Shown here piece by piece: positions 39,351 through 48,942 of a stretch of DNA of 64,000 bases. A model generated the notes under the pieces. The model was not told the origin of the DNA. It saw only the letters and a program-made list of their open reading frames with translations, and ran no database searches. Position 1 is the first letter of the stretch. Each line of letters opens with the position of its first letter. A program made the translations under genes and the position numbers. Source of the stretch: Linnemannia hyalina (lineage: Eukaryota > Mortierellomycota > Mortierellomycetes > Mortierellales > Mortierellaceae); assembly GCA_019671135.1 (NCBI GenBank), contig JAHRHY010000023.1, positions 744,001 to 808,000 of the forward strand. Direction: 5' to 3'.

Positions 39351-41054
39351 ATGTCGCCAACAAAAGAATCTCTGATAAACAAAGCCATCAACGAAATTTC
39401 CCATTTGCTGTCAAATGTGGGTAATCTACAGTCAGCACCATTTGGCAGTGTGGAGAGAAAAGGATTCACCAAATTCTCCAAACTCTTTTGCGATTCCATC
39501 ATCTTTTGGGGTATATATAACTTTGCTGACGATACCACTAAAGGTACAGCAATTGGAAAGTACATTGCTGAACTGCGCGATGCATTTAACCACACCGATT
39601 TAAATGTGGAATCTGTAAAGTTGGTCGATGCTAGGCAGGTTAAAATGGATGATAACTATTTTTCTCCGCGCATGGTCAAACGCCATAGAAAGTTGTTTGT
39701 TGGAAAAGAATACCAACAGGGTTTTATTGCCATCAAGGTTTCTTTAGATTTTTCCCGCGCAAAGGTTGTTGTGCCAATTTTGACGAACATGTTGTCTAGC
39801 TTGAACGAGAGCGGCATTGCTTTACATGACATAGACTTTGCCTATGATTGTACACGTATTACCACACGACTGCACGTGGAGAGATTGCTAAAACAAACGA
39901 AAACTACAAAAATTGTCGATGATGTGGGAAGAGTAGGACATCATTGTATTTCATGGAGAGGTCGAAAAGGGGATACAAAGAATATCCGATATAAGGTGTA
40001 TAACAAATTTGTCCAGATTTTGGAAAGTGCCGAGGTGCGAAAGAGCCTTGGTTCACGTTTGGAGGATTTGGTGGAGAAAGAAACAGCATTTGGACGACGA
40101 GTTAAAAAATATAAAAAGCATGGTTATAGTCGTATCGAGCTGACGTTTGAAGGTTCATCTTTGAGATCTCTTCAGTCATATCAAGACGAAATGGACAAGA
40201 CAAAGAATCTCTTGAAGAAATGTAAAACATTTAAATGTTCCTTTGAGATGCAGTGGGAGGAACGTGCAAAATGCATTACCTCGATGGTGGCTGTACATTT
40301 TCCACATGAGAAACTGTTTGCTTATTGTCACTGGTGGAATTCGGTAACCTCTAAGAAGTATGGATATATGTGGCAAAATTTTAAGAACCCCGAGCTTATT
40401 ACACTTTTGCTGGCTAACTATTCCTTTAACGATAGACCTATATATTTTGTGGAAGGACATGTAGAAGAGGTAAATGGGAAAGATGAAGTTATTTTGGGCG
40501 AAATAAGGACATTTAAGCGCGAGCCTGGATGTACTGCCATCACGCTAGTTGCTGGCTCGCAAAAAGGAATGTTTCCTTCGAGGGATGCATCTTCTAACGT
40601 CATTCGTAAATTTAGCAAAGTTGGAATTGTGGAAGTTGACAACATCTCTATTGCCTGGCCAAAGCGTGTTCATAACAGGTATAGTGCCCCACTTGCAGAT
40701 ATCTTCGAATATGATGAAGATACAGTAGATACAAATGTATTACATCTGAAAACTATTCATGTTTCGATGTATACTGCAGCCGACCGAATTCTAAAGCCTG
40801 ATGAGGAGTATACCATTGTAGCGGCCGGTCTCAAAGAATTTCGTTCTGAACATCGTTGGCATTTTATTACAGCATGTGGCATAAAGGTGCGCGCAGGAAA
40901 ATCGTTGGCAAAGATTTGGACACCATGGCGTGTGGAGCATCTTCAAGGTCTACAGAGAATTGGTAGTGTGCAAGGTGTGCCGTTCATGACATTTCGAGCG
41001 ATTAGAGTGGTTAATTCACATAATATACTTGATATGAAGTGCGAGCGCGTTTGA
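39351..41054 (+). CDS. R, copy R5, type L, 567 aa
   Basis: Protein identical to R3, including VQGVPF. Confidence 0.85.
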   Translation: MSPTKESLINKAINEISHLLSNVGNLQSAPFGSVERKGFTKFSKLFCDSIIFWGIYNFADDTTKGTAIGKYIAELRDAFNHTDLNVESVKLVDARQVKMDDNYFSPRMVKRHRKLFVGKEYQQGFIAIKVSLDFSRAKVVVPILTNMLSSLNESGIALHDIDFAYDCTRITTRLHVERLLKQTKTTKIVDDVGRVGHHCISWRGRKGDTKNIRYKVYNKFVQILESAEVRKSLGSRLEDLVEKETAFGRRVKKYKKHGYSRIELTFEGSSLRSLQSYQDEMDKTKNLLKKCKTFKCSFEMQWEERAKCITSMVAVHFPHEKLFAYCHWWNSVTSKKYGYMWQNFKNPELITLLLANYSFNDRPIYFVEGHVEEVNGKDEVILGEIRTFKREPGCTAITLVAGSQKGMFPSRDASSNVIRKFSKVGIVEVDNISIAWPKRVHNRYSAPLADIFEYDEDTVDTNVLHLKTIHVSMYTAADRILKPDEEYTIVAAGLKEFRSEHRWHFITACGIKVRAGKSLAKIWTPWRVEHLQGLQRIGSVQGVPFMTFRAIRVVNSHNILDMKCERV

Positions 41055-41089
41055 GAGGTTTTTAAAAACTTTGGAAAGACTTTTGTTAA

Positions 41090-42370
41090 TTATAGACTGG
41101 TATTATCATCTTCGTGGTTTGACATTTCCTCGTCATCATCCTTATTTGACGTTTGTTCATCATCATCATCTGAAGCAACATCTATTCCTACAAATTTCTC
41201 TTGCATTCTTTGTAACTCAAGACCATTTTCCAGTTTGTTTTGTACTGTAACGGTTTGAGTTAACTCTGGGACAAGTTGCCTTTCTCGTGGATAATCTACT
41301 CCTTCTTCCATCCATCCACGATGATGTGGCTGCTCTTCGATGTCCACTGCTTTAACAAAGTTGCGAATATTTAGCAACAGAAGACAAAGGCGGAATGTAA
41401 GATTAAACTCCTTTTTGGATCCAACTCTTACAATCTCCTTGTTATTAAACTTGGCGAATGTTTTCATGAGATCACCAAAGACAGCCTCTGACGTAGATCG
41501 AAATCCACCAAACATAGCATTAAAGTTGGATTCCTCTTCGTGGAGTTGCTGTAGTCGTTTCTTACGGATGGGAAAACAGAAGTTACGCTCGTCCAACTTT
41601 TCTTTTTCCACAATATCGCCAATGTATTGTGTATATCCTCCATCGAGAGCAATACAGTCCATGCTGTCGATCTTCTTGCCAATGCCCATCTCTTGTAACA
41701 TTTTCCCATCGTTGTTATCACGACATGACGCTGATTTGGATACAAAGAGAACCATTCCATTGGCATCGATGGCCACTTGCGTTCTCAAACCTGATTTCTT
41801 TAGCTTATAAGAATACATTGCTGCTTTGTCTTCCCCATATGTTGCTCGAGAGTCATGACCATCCAAGTAGAGAGTTACATGCTTGAACATTGGGGGATTT
41901 TTCCAATTGGCTGTTCGAATACGAATTTCCAACGAAGAGAACATAGATGCAAAACAGCGTGTAATCTCCTTCTCAAATAATGCACGTTCCACCTTGACGA
42001 ATGTGCTGTATATCAAATGGAATGTGGACTTTGGCATATACTGTGCCATGGAATCCATAGTCTCTCCAGCGACGAAAAAGTACAAGAATGCAATTCCTTT
42101 CTCAAGTGCGTTATATGGACCAGGGAAATAGTGTTTACTCCAGATGGTAGATAGAAAGAAAAACACTGGTATGGCTCCAAGTCTCTTCATCAACACCTTT
42201 TTCATATCCTGTATTCTTGCAATTGGTTTCAACTCTGAACGATGAAATGTCTTGACCTTTGGGCACATTGGCCACGGTTCATCAAGAAATCCCCATTCGT
42301 TCTCCAACAGATTATCAAGCAGCCGTGCAAGTTTCTTTGGCGTAGGGTTTACGATGGTATCAGTCTCCAT
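41090..42370 (-). CDS. DDE-A, copy A6, 426 aa
   Basis: Protein identical to A4 (METDTIVNPT, KKIDSMDC), so R5/A6 and R3/A4 are sister units while R4/A5 between them differs. Confidence 0.88.
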   Translation of the reverse strand: METDTIVNPTPKKLARLLDNLLENEWGFLDEPWPMCPKVKTFHRSELKPIARIQDMKKVLMKRLGAIPVFFFLSTIWSKHYFPGPYNALEKGIAFLYFFVAGETMDSMAQYMPKSTFHLIYSTFVKVERALFEKEITRCFASMFSSLEIRIRTANWKNPPMFKHVTLYLDGHDSRATYGEDKAAMYSYKLKKSGLRTQVAIDANGMVLFVSKSASCRDNNDGKMLQEMGIGKKIDSMDCIALDGGYTQYIGDIVEKEKLDERNFCFPIRKKRLQQLHEEESNFNAMFGGFRSTSEAVFGDLMKTFAKFNNKEIVRVGSKKEFNLTFRLCLLLLNIRNFVKAVDIEEQPHHRGWMEEGVDYPRERQLVPELTQTVTVQNKLENGLELQRMQEKFVGIDVASDDDDEQTSNKDDDEEMSNHEDDNTSL

Positions 42371-42496
42371 AATGTCGTTTTCTGCAAAAATAGGGATTAT
42401 ACACACGTAATTATGTCAATTATTCCCTAGAATTCCCCAGATATGTCATATTAAGACATGGTGGGCATAGCTTAACAAAAGACGAGAAAACAGGTG

Positions 42497-43187
42497 TACT
42501 CCCTCGCCCAAAAAAAAGCGCTCCAACCTTTTTGTCCTGCCCGATTACCGATATGTAAAATATGTTTATGTTGATACTCTCTCCTTACGTTTTGCTCTTG
42601 TAATACTGCTAGATAACTATGTCCATTTGGATTCTTTTGCTTTTGTATATGTACTCTTTATAGATGTATTTGTTATCTTTTTAAAAACTCCTTCCATAAT
42701 TGTCTGTACAAATTCTTGCAACCTCCATTGGTATTCCATAACATATTCATCTATTTCGACCCAAGACGATTCCCATTTAGATGTGTATTTTGTTTTACAG
42801 ATTGGCTTTGATATCCGCGACAAATATATTCCCCACGTTGACCTATTATGTATCTCTTATTTTATAATCTACTCTTGATCTACTTTAATATTCCAATGCG
42901 TGGGTTGGGTACTCCCTCGCCCAAAAAAAAGCGCTCCAACCTTTTTGTCCTGCCCGATTACCGATATGTAAAATATGTTTATGTTGATACTCTCTCCTTA
43001 CGTTTTGCTCTTGTAATACTGCTAGATAACTATGTCCATTTGGATTCTTTTGCTTTTGTATATGTACTCTTTATAGATGTATTTGTTATCTTTTTAAAAA
43101 CTCCTTCCATAATTGTCTGTACAAATTCTTGCAACCTCCATTGGTATTCCATAACATATTCATCTATTTCGACCCAAGACGATTCCC
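42497..43187 (+). repeat. T unit, spacer, T unit (T8 42497-42774, T9 42910-43187)
   Basis: The third occurrence of the T-spacer-T junction; the spacer differs at TTTTATAATCTAC. T9 ends GATTCCC and is joined to codon 67 of a DDE-A gene. Confidence 0.88.
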
Positions 43188-44270
43188 ATACCAGTGTTTT
43201 TCTTTCTATCTACCATCTGGAGTAAACACTATTTCCCTGGTCCATATAACGCACTTGAGAAAGGAATTGCATTTCTATACTTTTTCGTCGCTGGAGAGAC
43301 TATGGATTCCATGGCACAGTATATGCCAAAGTCCACATTCCATTTGATATACAGCACATTCGTCAAGGTGGAACGTGCATTATTTGAGAAGGAGATTACA
43401 CGCTGTTTTGCATCTATGTTCTCTTCGCTGGAAATTCGTATTCGAACAGCCAATTGGAAAAATCCCCCAATGTTCAAGCATGTAACTCTCTACTTGGATG
43501 GTCATGACTCTCGAGCAACATATGGGGAAGATAAAGCAGCAATGTATTCTTATAAGCTAAAGAAATCGGGTTTGAGAACGCAAGTGGCCATCGATGCCAA
43601 TGGAATGGTTCTCTTTGTATCCAAATCAGCGTCATGTCGTGATAACAAAGATGGGAAAATGTTACAAGAGATGGGCATTGGTAAGAAGATCAACAACATG
43701 GACTGTATTGCTCTCGATGGAGGATATACACAATACATTGGCGATATTGTGGAAAAAGAAAAGTTGGACGAGCGTAACTTCTGTTTTCCCATTCGTAAGA
43801 AACGACTACAGCAACTCCACGAAGAGGAATCCAACTTTAATGCTATGTTTGGTGGATTTCGATCTACGTCAGAGGCTGTCTTTGGTGATCTCATGAAAAC
43901 ATTCGCCAAGTTTAATAACAAGGAGATTGTTCGAGTTGGATCCAAAAAGGAGTTTAATCTTACATTCCGCCTTTGTCTTCTGTTGCTAAATATTCGCAAC
44001 TTTGTTAAAGCAGTGGACATCGAAGAGCAGCCACATCATCGTGGATGGATGGAAGAAGGAGTAGATTATCCACGAGAAAGGCAACTTGTCCCAGAGTTAA
44101 CACAAACCGTTACAGTACAAAACAAACTGGAAAATGGTCTTGAGTTACAAAGAATGCAAGAGAAATTTGTAGGAATAGATGTTGCTTCAGATGATGATGA
44201 TGAACAAACGTCAAATAAGGATGATGACGAGGAAATGTCAAACCACGAAGACGATAATACCAGTCTATAA
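43188..44270 (+). pseudogene. DDE-A, copy A7, residues 67-426
   Basis: It begins at IPVFFFL straight after T9, so the first 66 codons are missing. The rest is open with the full triad, and N220K (RDNKDGK) is private. The first codon after T9 is not ATG. Confidence 0.9.
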
Positions 44271-44305
44271 TTAACAAAAGTCTTTCCAAAGTTTTTAAAA
44301 ACCTC

Positions 44306-44638
44306 TCAAACGCGCTCGCACTTCATATCAAGTATATTATGTGAATTAACCACTCTAATCGCTCGAAATGTCATGAACGGCACACCTTGCACACTACCAA
44401 TTCTCTGTAGACCTTGAAGATGCTCCACACGCCATGGTCTCCAAATCTTTGCCAACGATTTTCCTGCGCGCACCTTTATGCCACATGCTGTAATAAAATG
44501 CCAACGATGTTCAGAACGAAATTCTTTGAGACCGGCCGCCACAATGGTATACTCTTCATCGGGCGTTAGAATTCGGTCGGCTGCAGTATACATCGAAACA
44601 TGAATAGTTTTCAGATGTAACACATTTGTGTCTACTGT
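44306..44638 (-). pseudogene. R, copy R7, residues 458-567
   Basis: C-terminal remnant convergent with A7; cut by the outer end of T10 (GGGAAATG) at 44639. Carries AADRILTPDEE with the FRAIRVVNSHNIL ending, a combination not seen in other copies. Confidence 0.9.
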
Positions 44639-44916
44639 GGGAAATGTCTTGGGTCGAAATAGTTAAATATGTTATGGAATACCAATGGAAGTTGCAAGAA
44701 TTTGTACAGACGATTATGGGAGGAGTTTTTAAAAAGACAACAGATATATCTATAAAGAATACATATACAAAAGCAAAAGAATCCAAATGGACATAGTTAT
44801 CTAGCAGTATTACAAGAGCAAAACGTAAGGAAAGAGTATCAACATAAACATATTTTACATATCGGTAATCGAGGAATAGAATTGGGGGAGATCGCTTTTT
44901 TTTGGGCGAGGGAGTA
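44639..44916 (-). repeat. T unit T10, subfamily B
   Basis: The outer end is GGGAAATGTCTTGGG and the inner block has GAGGAATAGAATTGGGGGAG in place of the A-type GGGCAGGACAAAAAGG. It marks a second TIR subfamily. Confidence 0.88.
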
Positions 44917-45133
44917 CACCTATTTTCTCGTCTTTTGTTAAGTTATGCCCACCATTTTAAAAAACCTACGTTCATATAACATATATAGCATTTATACGTG
45001 TCTCCACGGTGAATCTCATGCATATACATCATGATGATAATGGTACCAGCTTGGTTGACAGTACATGAATTCCCTGGGGATAATTCCCATAATACTACTT
45101 ATGGAAGGTATATATATTGCACATTTTAAAAGA

Positions 45134-45526
45134 TTATTCCGATAGCTCAACAACATTGGCTGTATCTAATTCTTCCTCTTGATTTACCATGAGACCACTG
45201 GCAAATCCTTTGATCAAGGCATTTATTATATAAATCTCCTTCTTCTGCTGGAAAATAATTTGGTTCATCTTATCCATTCCTTTCTCTAATTTTCTAACAC
45301 GTTTCTTTAACTTCTTATTCTCATACTGTAAATCATCATCGGATAGTTGCACATCCTCATCTTTCTTACATCTCCCAGATTTCTCATGCTTTTCACCATT
45401 CTTTTTTGCCTGATAGCTCTCCTTGGAAGACTTTATCTTGCATTCCTTACATGTATTTCTGGAATCATCATAGAAATCATATGGAGGCTTCTTTTTGTCA
45501 CACCTGTTACAAATCCTTTTTGGTAT
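45134..45526 (-). pseudogene. Z, copy Z6, start codon ATA
   Basis: The reading frame is open end to end (KKKPPYDFY, EKHEKSGRC, DVQLSDDD), but the initiator is ATA, written TAT at 45524-45526. The next ATG would leave only the coiled coil, so it is probably non-functional. Confidence 0.75.
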
Positions 45527-45722
45527 ATTAGGCGGAATGGTGATCTCTTGATACTTGATATACCACGTTTTTTCCCGGGAATATTTCTCTCAATGTTTGT
45601 GTTTGAGGGCATACACAACAATATCTAATATAGATGTCAAGTTGTATCTATTCAAGGGAGTAATTGACAAATAGGTATATAGGGGGATGACCATTTAGAC
45701 GTCTTATCGCCGCAAATATATT

Positions 45723-45995
45723 ATGCCCAGGCCTACACGTTTAACCAAAGCACGCCAGCAGGAAGTTGTTGCAGATTTTATTTATGAGAAGAATCTGGAA
45801 TTGTGTATGTTTGTCTATTTGGATGAATTTTTAGATCATCATCGTAACCTCTTTCCACAAGATGCCACTATATTTGGCACTAACGGCATAAAAAAGTTAT
45901 TAGAGGCATCTTATCAACTCCTACGTGACAAAATACGTGCAGATGGATTACTTACCGAGAAAGACGCTGGTGAATATATGCTTAGAAAAAAATGA
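45723..45995 (+). CDS. S, copy S6, type L, 90 aa
   Basis: Protein identical to S1, although the neighbouring R and Z are broken. Confidence 0.72.
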   Translation: MPRPTRLTKARQQEVVADFIYEKNLELCMFVYLDEFLDHHRNLFPQDATIFGTNGIKKLLEASYQLLRDKIRADGLLTEKDAGEYMLRKK

Positions 45996-46309
45996 CGACC
46001 TAAATTATAGACTTTTTAAAACCTAAGTATACCTTTTATTATGTCGCCAACAAAAGAATCTCTGATAAACAAAGCCATCAACGAAATTTCCCATTTGCTG
46101 TCAAATGTGGGTAATCTACAGTCAGCACCATTTGGCAGTGTGGAGAGAAAAGGATTCACCAAATTCTCCAAACTCTTTTGCGATTCCATCATCTTTTGGG
46201 GTATATATAACTTTGCTGACGATACCACTAAAGGTACAGCAATTGGAAAATACATTGCTGAACTGCGCGATGCATTTAACCACACCGATTTAATTGTGGA
46301 ATCTGTAAA

Positions 46310-46804
46310 GGAGGCCTTTCAAGTCCAAATTATCATATGGTGTTTGTTACATCTCTGCAGATCTTGACGATATCCACCGCGTCCATTAGAGGAGAATGTA
46401 TATATGATACCAAGCATATAAGACAACCATTGTAACATTTTTTGTTTAACTATCCTACTAAACACCAACCTATTCTCCAAACAACAAAGTCTTCTTATTT
46501 TTCGCACACCAAACTCTTGAATATGTCCATCTACTATTAAACTGTAACCCTCACTGCAAGATTCGACAGAGTAGTTCTTGTATGTGATCATCTAAAGCAC
46601 TTGTATTCTCAACTGTATCTTTGTCGTGAAATACAGGGGAGAGATTACATTTTAAAAATTCTTGTGCTGTCTATTGCTATTTTATTCTGTGTTCTGTTGC
46701 CCACTATGAAGAGATATGCCAGTTATGGAAGTCAACACTCCGTTCCTTGGACTTTGGATATTTTTTATATGCCTTTTTATATCCTCTGCACATGAAGGGG
46801 CCGC
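46310..46804 (-). repeat. 495-bp terminal repeat, copy d
   Basis: Outer end GGAGGCCTTTCA abuts AAA; inner end GGGGCCGC is followed by TACCGAAT, mirroring copy c. Confidence 0.93.
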
Positions 46805-46965
46805 TACCGAATAAAATATAAAAATATATTTGTATTCTCAACTATGTGCTTGCTGTATGATAGATACCATCCTACATGCTGTTGTGTATACAGTTAAGTA
46901 TAAGCCTTTTTAAAAAATTGTTATTGTTGGTTAACGTCATGACAATCCAATACATAAATATTATT

Positions 46966-48222
46966 ATGGATCTAACAAAACACTTCCAACAACTGCTTGA
47001 TGACCATTGGACTTTCCTCAACGCTGGATGGCCAACAATTACACCACGTAATAATCATCGTACTGTAAGCAAGGAAATTGGGTATATGCCAGAAATAAAA
47101 GAAACCCTAAATCGACGCCTTGGTCCTATTCCAGTGTACTTCTTTCTTGTTGACATCTGGCCAAAGGTTAAGTATCCTGGTCCATACAAAGAAGTGGAGA
47201 AAGGTCTTTTAATGCTCTATCATCTTGTCAAAGGACTGTCTATGGAAGCAATGGAACCACACATGCCAAAAAGTAGTTTTCATGCAATGCACTCTGTGTT
47301 TTATAAGAAAGAATATACTTTGCACAACAAGTACATCACCAACTGTATTGCAACAATGTTCTCCACAATTAAAATACGCCTTTTGTCTGCAAAGGAAAAG
47401 AATCCTCCATTATTTAAGCATGTTACATTGCATCTTGATGGTCATGATACAAGAGCAACATACAAAGGTGAGAGTAGTGCTGATATGTACTCTTACAAGC
47501 TGAAAAAGTCAGGATTACGCACACAGGTAGCAATGGATTGTAATGGCATGGCTTTATTTGTCTCCAAATCTGCATCTTGCAAGAACAATGCTGATGGAAC
47601 AATGCTGCTAACGATGAAGTTGGACAAGAGAGTGCATGAGATGGATTGCATTGCTCTCGATGGAGGGTATCCACAGTTCTTAAGGAGGCTTATAGATGAG
47701 TCTGATACTCTTAAACTCCAAAATTTCGCTCATCCATACCGTAAACAGAAGAACAAGGAACTTACACAGGAAGAAGCGTTATACAATACCACCTTTGGTA
47801 GTTTCCGCTCGCAGATGGAATCTCTGTTTGCAGACCTTGGTTCCACATTTGAGAAACACAACAACCGTACTCCTGTGTTGGTGGATAAGAAACAAACATA
47901 TAATTTGCAGTTGAAGTTATCTTTGTTACTCTTAAACATGAAAAAGATGGTTGCTTTGTTGAAGATTTCTGCAGAACCAATTCATACAGCTTGGCTTCGC
48001 GAAGGATTCGAGTATCCGACGACAGAGAACGACGTTGAGCAACCAATGGGATATGTTGATGTTGGTGCGCTAGTGGAGGATGGAAATACAATGGCACAAC
48101 TCCAGAACAAATTTCTTGGTATTAATCTTCATGGTGATGTTGATGAGGACCAGTACTCTGATGAGGACACACCAATGGATCCACCAGTAATACTGCAACC
48201 CGGCCTTTCCATTGCGCTTTGA
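46966..48222 (+). CDS. DDE-B transposase, copy 2, 418 aa
   Basis: Same protein as at 12206-13495 through the triad, but the C-terminus differs. GDVDEDQYSDEDTPMD replaces GDVDVNVDEDTPMD, and an AGA-to-TGA change ends it at GLSIAL, 14 residues short. A 7-bp insertion follows the new stop. Start MDLTKHF chosen as for copy 1. Confidence 0.87.
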   Translation: MDLTKHFQQLLDDHWTFLNAGWPTITPRNNHRTVSKEIGYMPEIKETLNRRLGPIPVYFFLVDIWPKVKYPGPYKEVEKGLLMLYHLVKGLSMEAMEPHMPKSSFHAMHSVFYKKEYTLHNKYITNCIATMFSTIKIRLLSAKEKNPPLFKHVTLHLDGHDTRATYKGESSADMYSYKLKKSGLRTQVAMDCNGMALFVSKSASCKNNADGTMLLTMKLDKRVHEMDCIALDGGYPQFLRRLIDESDTLKLQNFAHPYRKQKNKELTQEEALYNTTFGSFRSQMESLFADLGSTFEKHNNRTPVLVDKKQTYNLQLKLSLLLLNMKKMVALLKISAEPIHTAWLREGFEYPTTENDVEQPMGYVDVGALVEDGNTMAQLQNKFLGINLHGDVDEDQYSDEDTPMDPPVILQPGLSIAL

Positions 48223-48942
48223 GGTACGTAGTACGAAGCGACAAATGGATGTTAATGGTAATTTGTAGACTTATTGCAGGTTTTTAAAAGAATAGACATA
48301 CATAGCCTATTTAGTCTGCGTTGAGATACGGTATTAACTGCCTAGACGCTAATATGCACCGGTATCTATTATTAAAAGTCATGGTATTATTGTAGTAGAT
48401 CGGATGCTATTCTATGCTATTCTACAACATTCCTTTTTATTTAACAAAGAGGATAAACACATGTACAAACCTACGTCATAAAAGAATACATAAACACATG
48501 TACAAACCTATGTCATAAAAGAATACTACATTCTTAACCATTTTTAAACCCCGTCTTTAACGCCAAGCAGTCTTAATAAGCAAGATCTACGTCATACGAG
48601 GAACACTACGTTATTAACCACTTAGATGCCTTTTTAAAACTCTTTTGTTACTAAGCGCCAAGCAGTGTTAATAAGCAAGCGCTATTAATATCCAATGTGG
48701 CAGTGTCCCATGAATTAGTATAAATAAAGGACTCCACTTCCCTCTTGCTTAATCTTTATCTTATCTAGTAACCAACCAACCATTATCCATATCTATACAA
48801 CCATCCATACCTATACAACCATCTTTTATTGCAATTCTTTATATCAGTGTACTAAGCAGCTGCAATCTACCACACATAAACTGAAAAGTCATTCACACCC
48901 ACCATACCACAAGTACAATCTATATCGTTCATATCCAAAAAC
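48223..48942 (+). promoter_or_regulatory. P promoter and spacer, copy 2
   Basis: Holds the same elements as the copy 1 spacer: TTTTTAAAA near 48281, two ACACATGTACAAACCTA repeats near 48457-48510, and TATAAATAAAGG at 48719-48730, about 220 bp before the P start. Short pyrimidine/AAC repeats (ACAACCATCC) lie near 48795-48825. Confidence 0.55.

Larger units (their letters stand above)
28776..43187 (+). repeat. Head-to-tail array of R/DDE-A units, 4,436-bp period
   Basis: T units start at 28776, 33212, 33625, 38061, 42497 and 42910. Steps are 4,436 for each gene-bearing unit and 413 for each T-plus-spacer step. The same abnormal Z-side junction (GATTCCC joined to CATGATG) occurs in all three units, so they descend from one rearranged copy by amplification. 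Confidence 0.9.
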
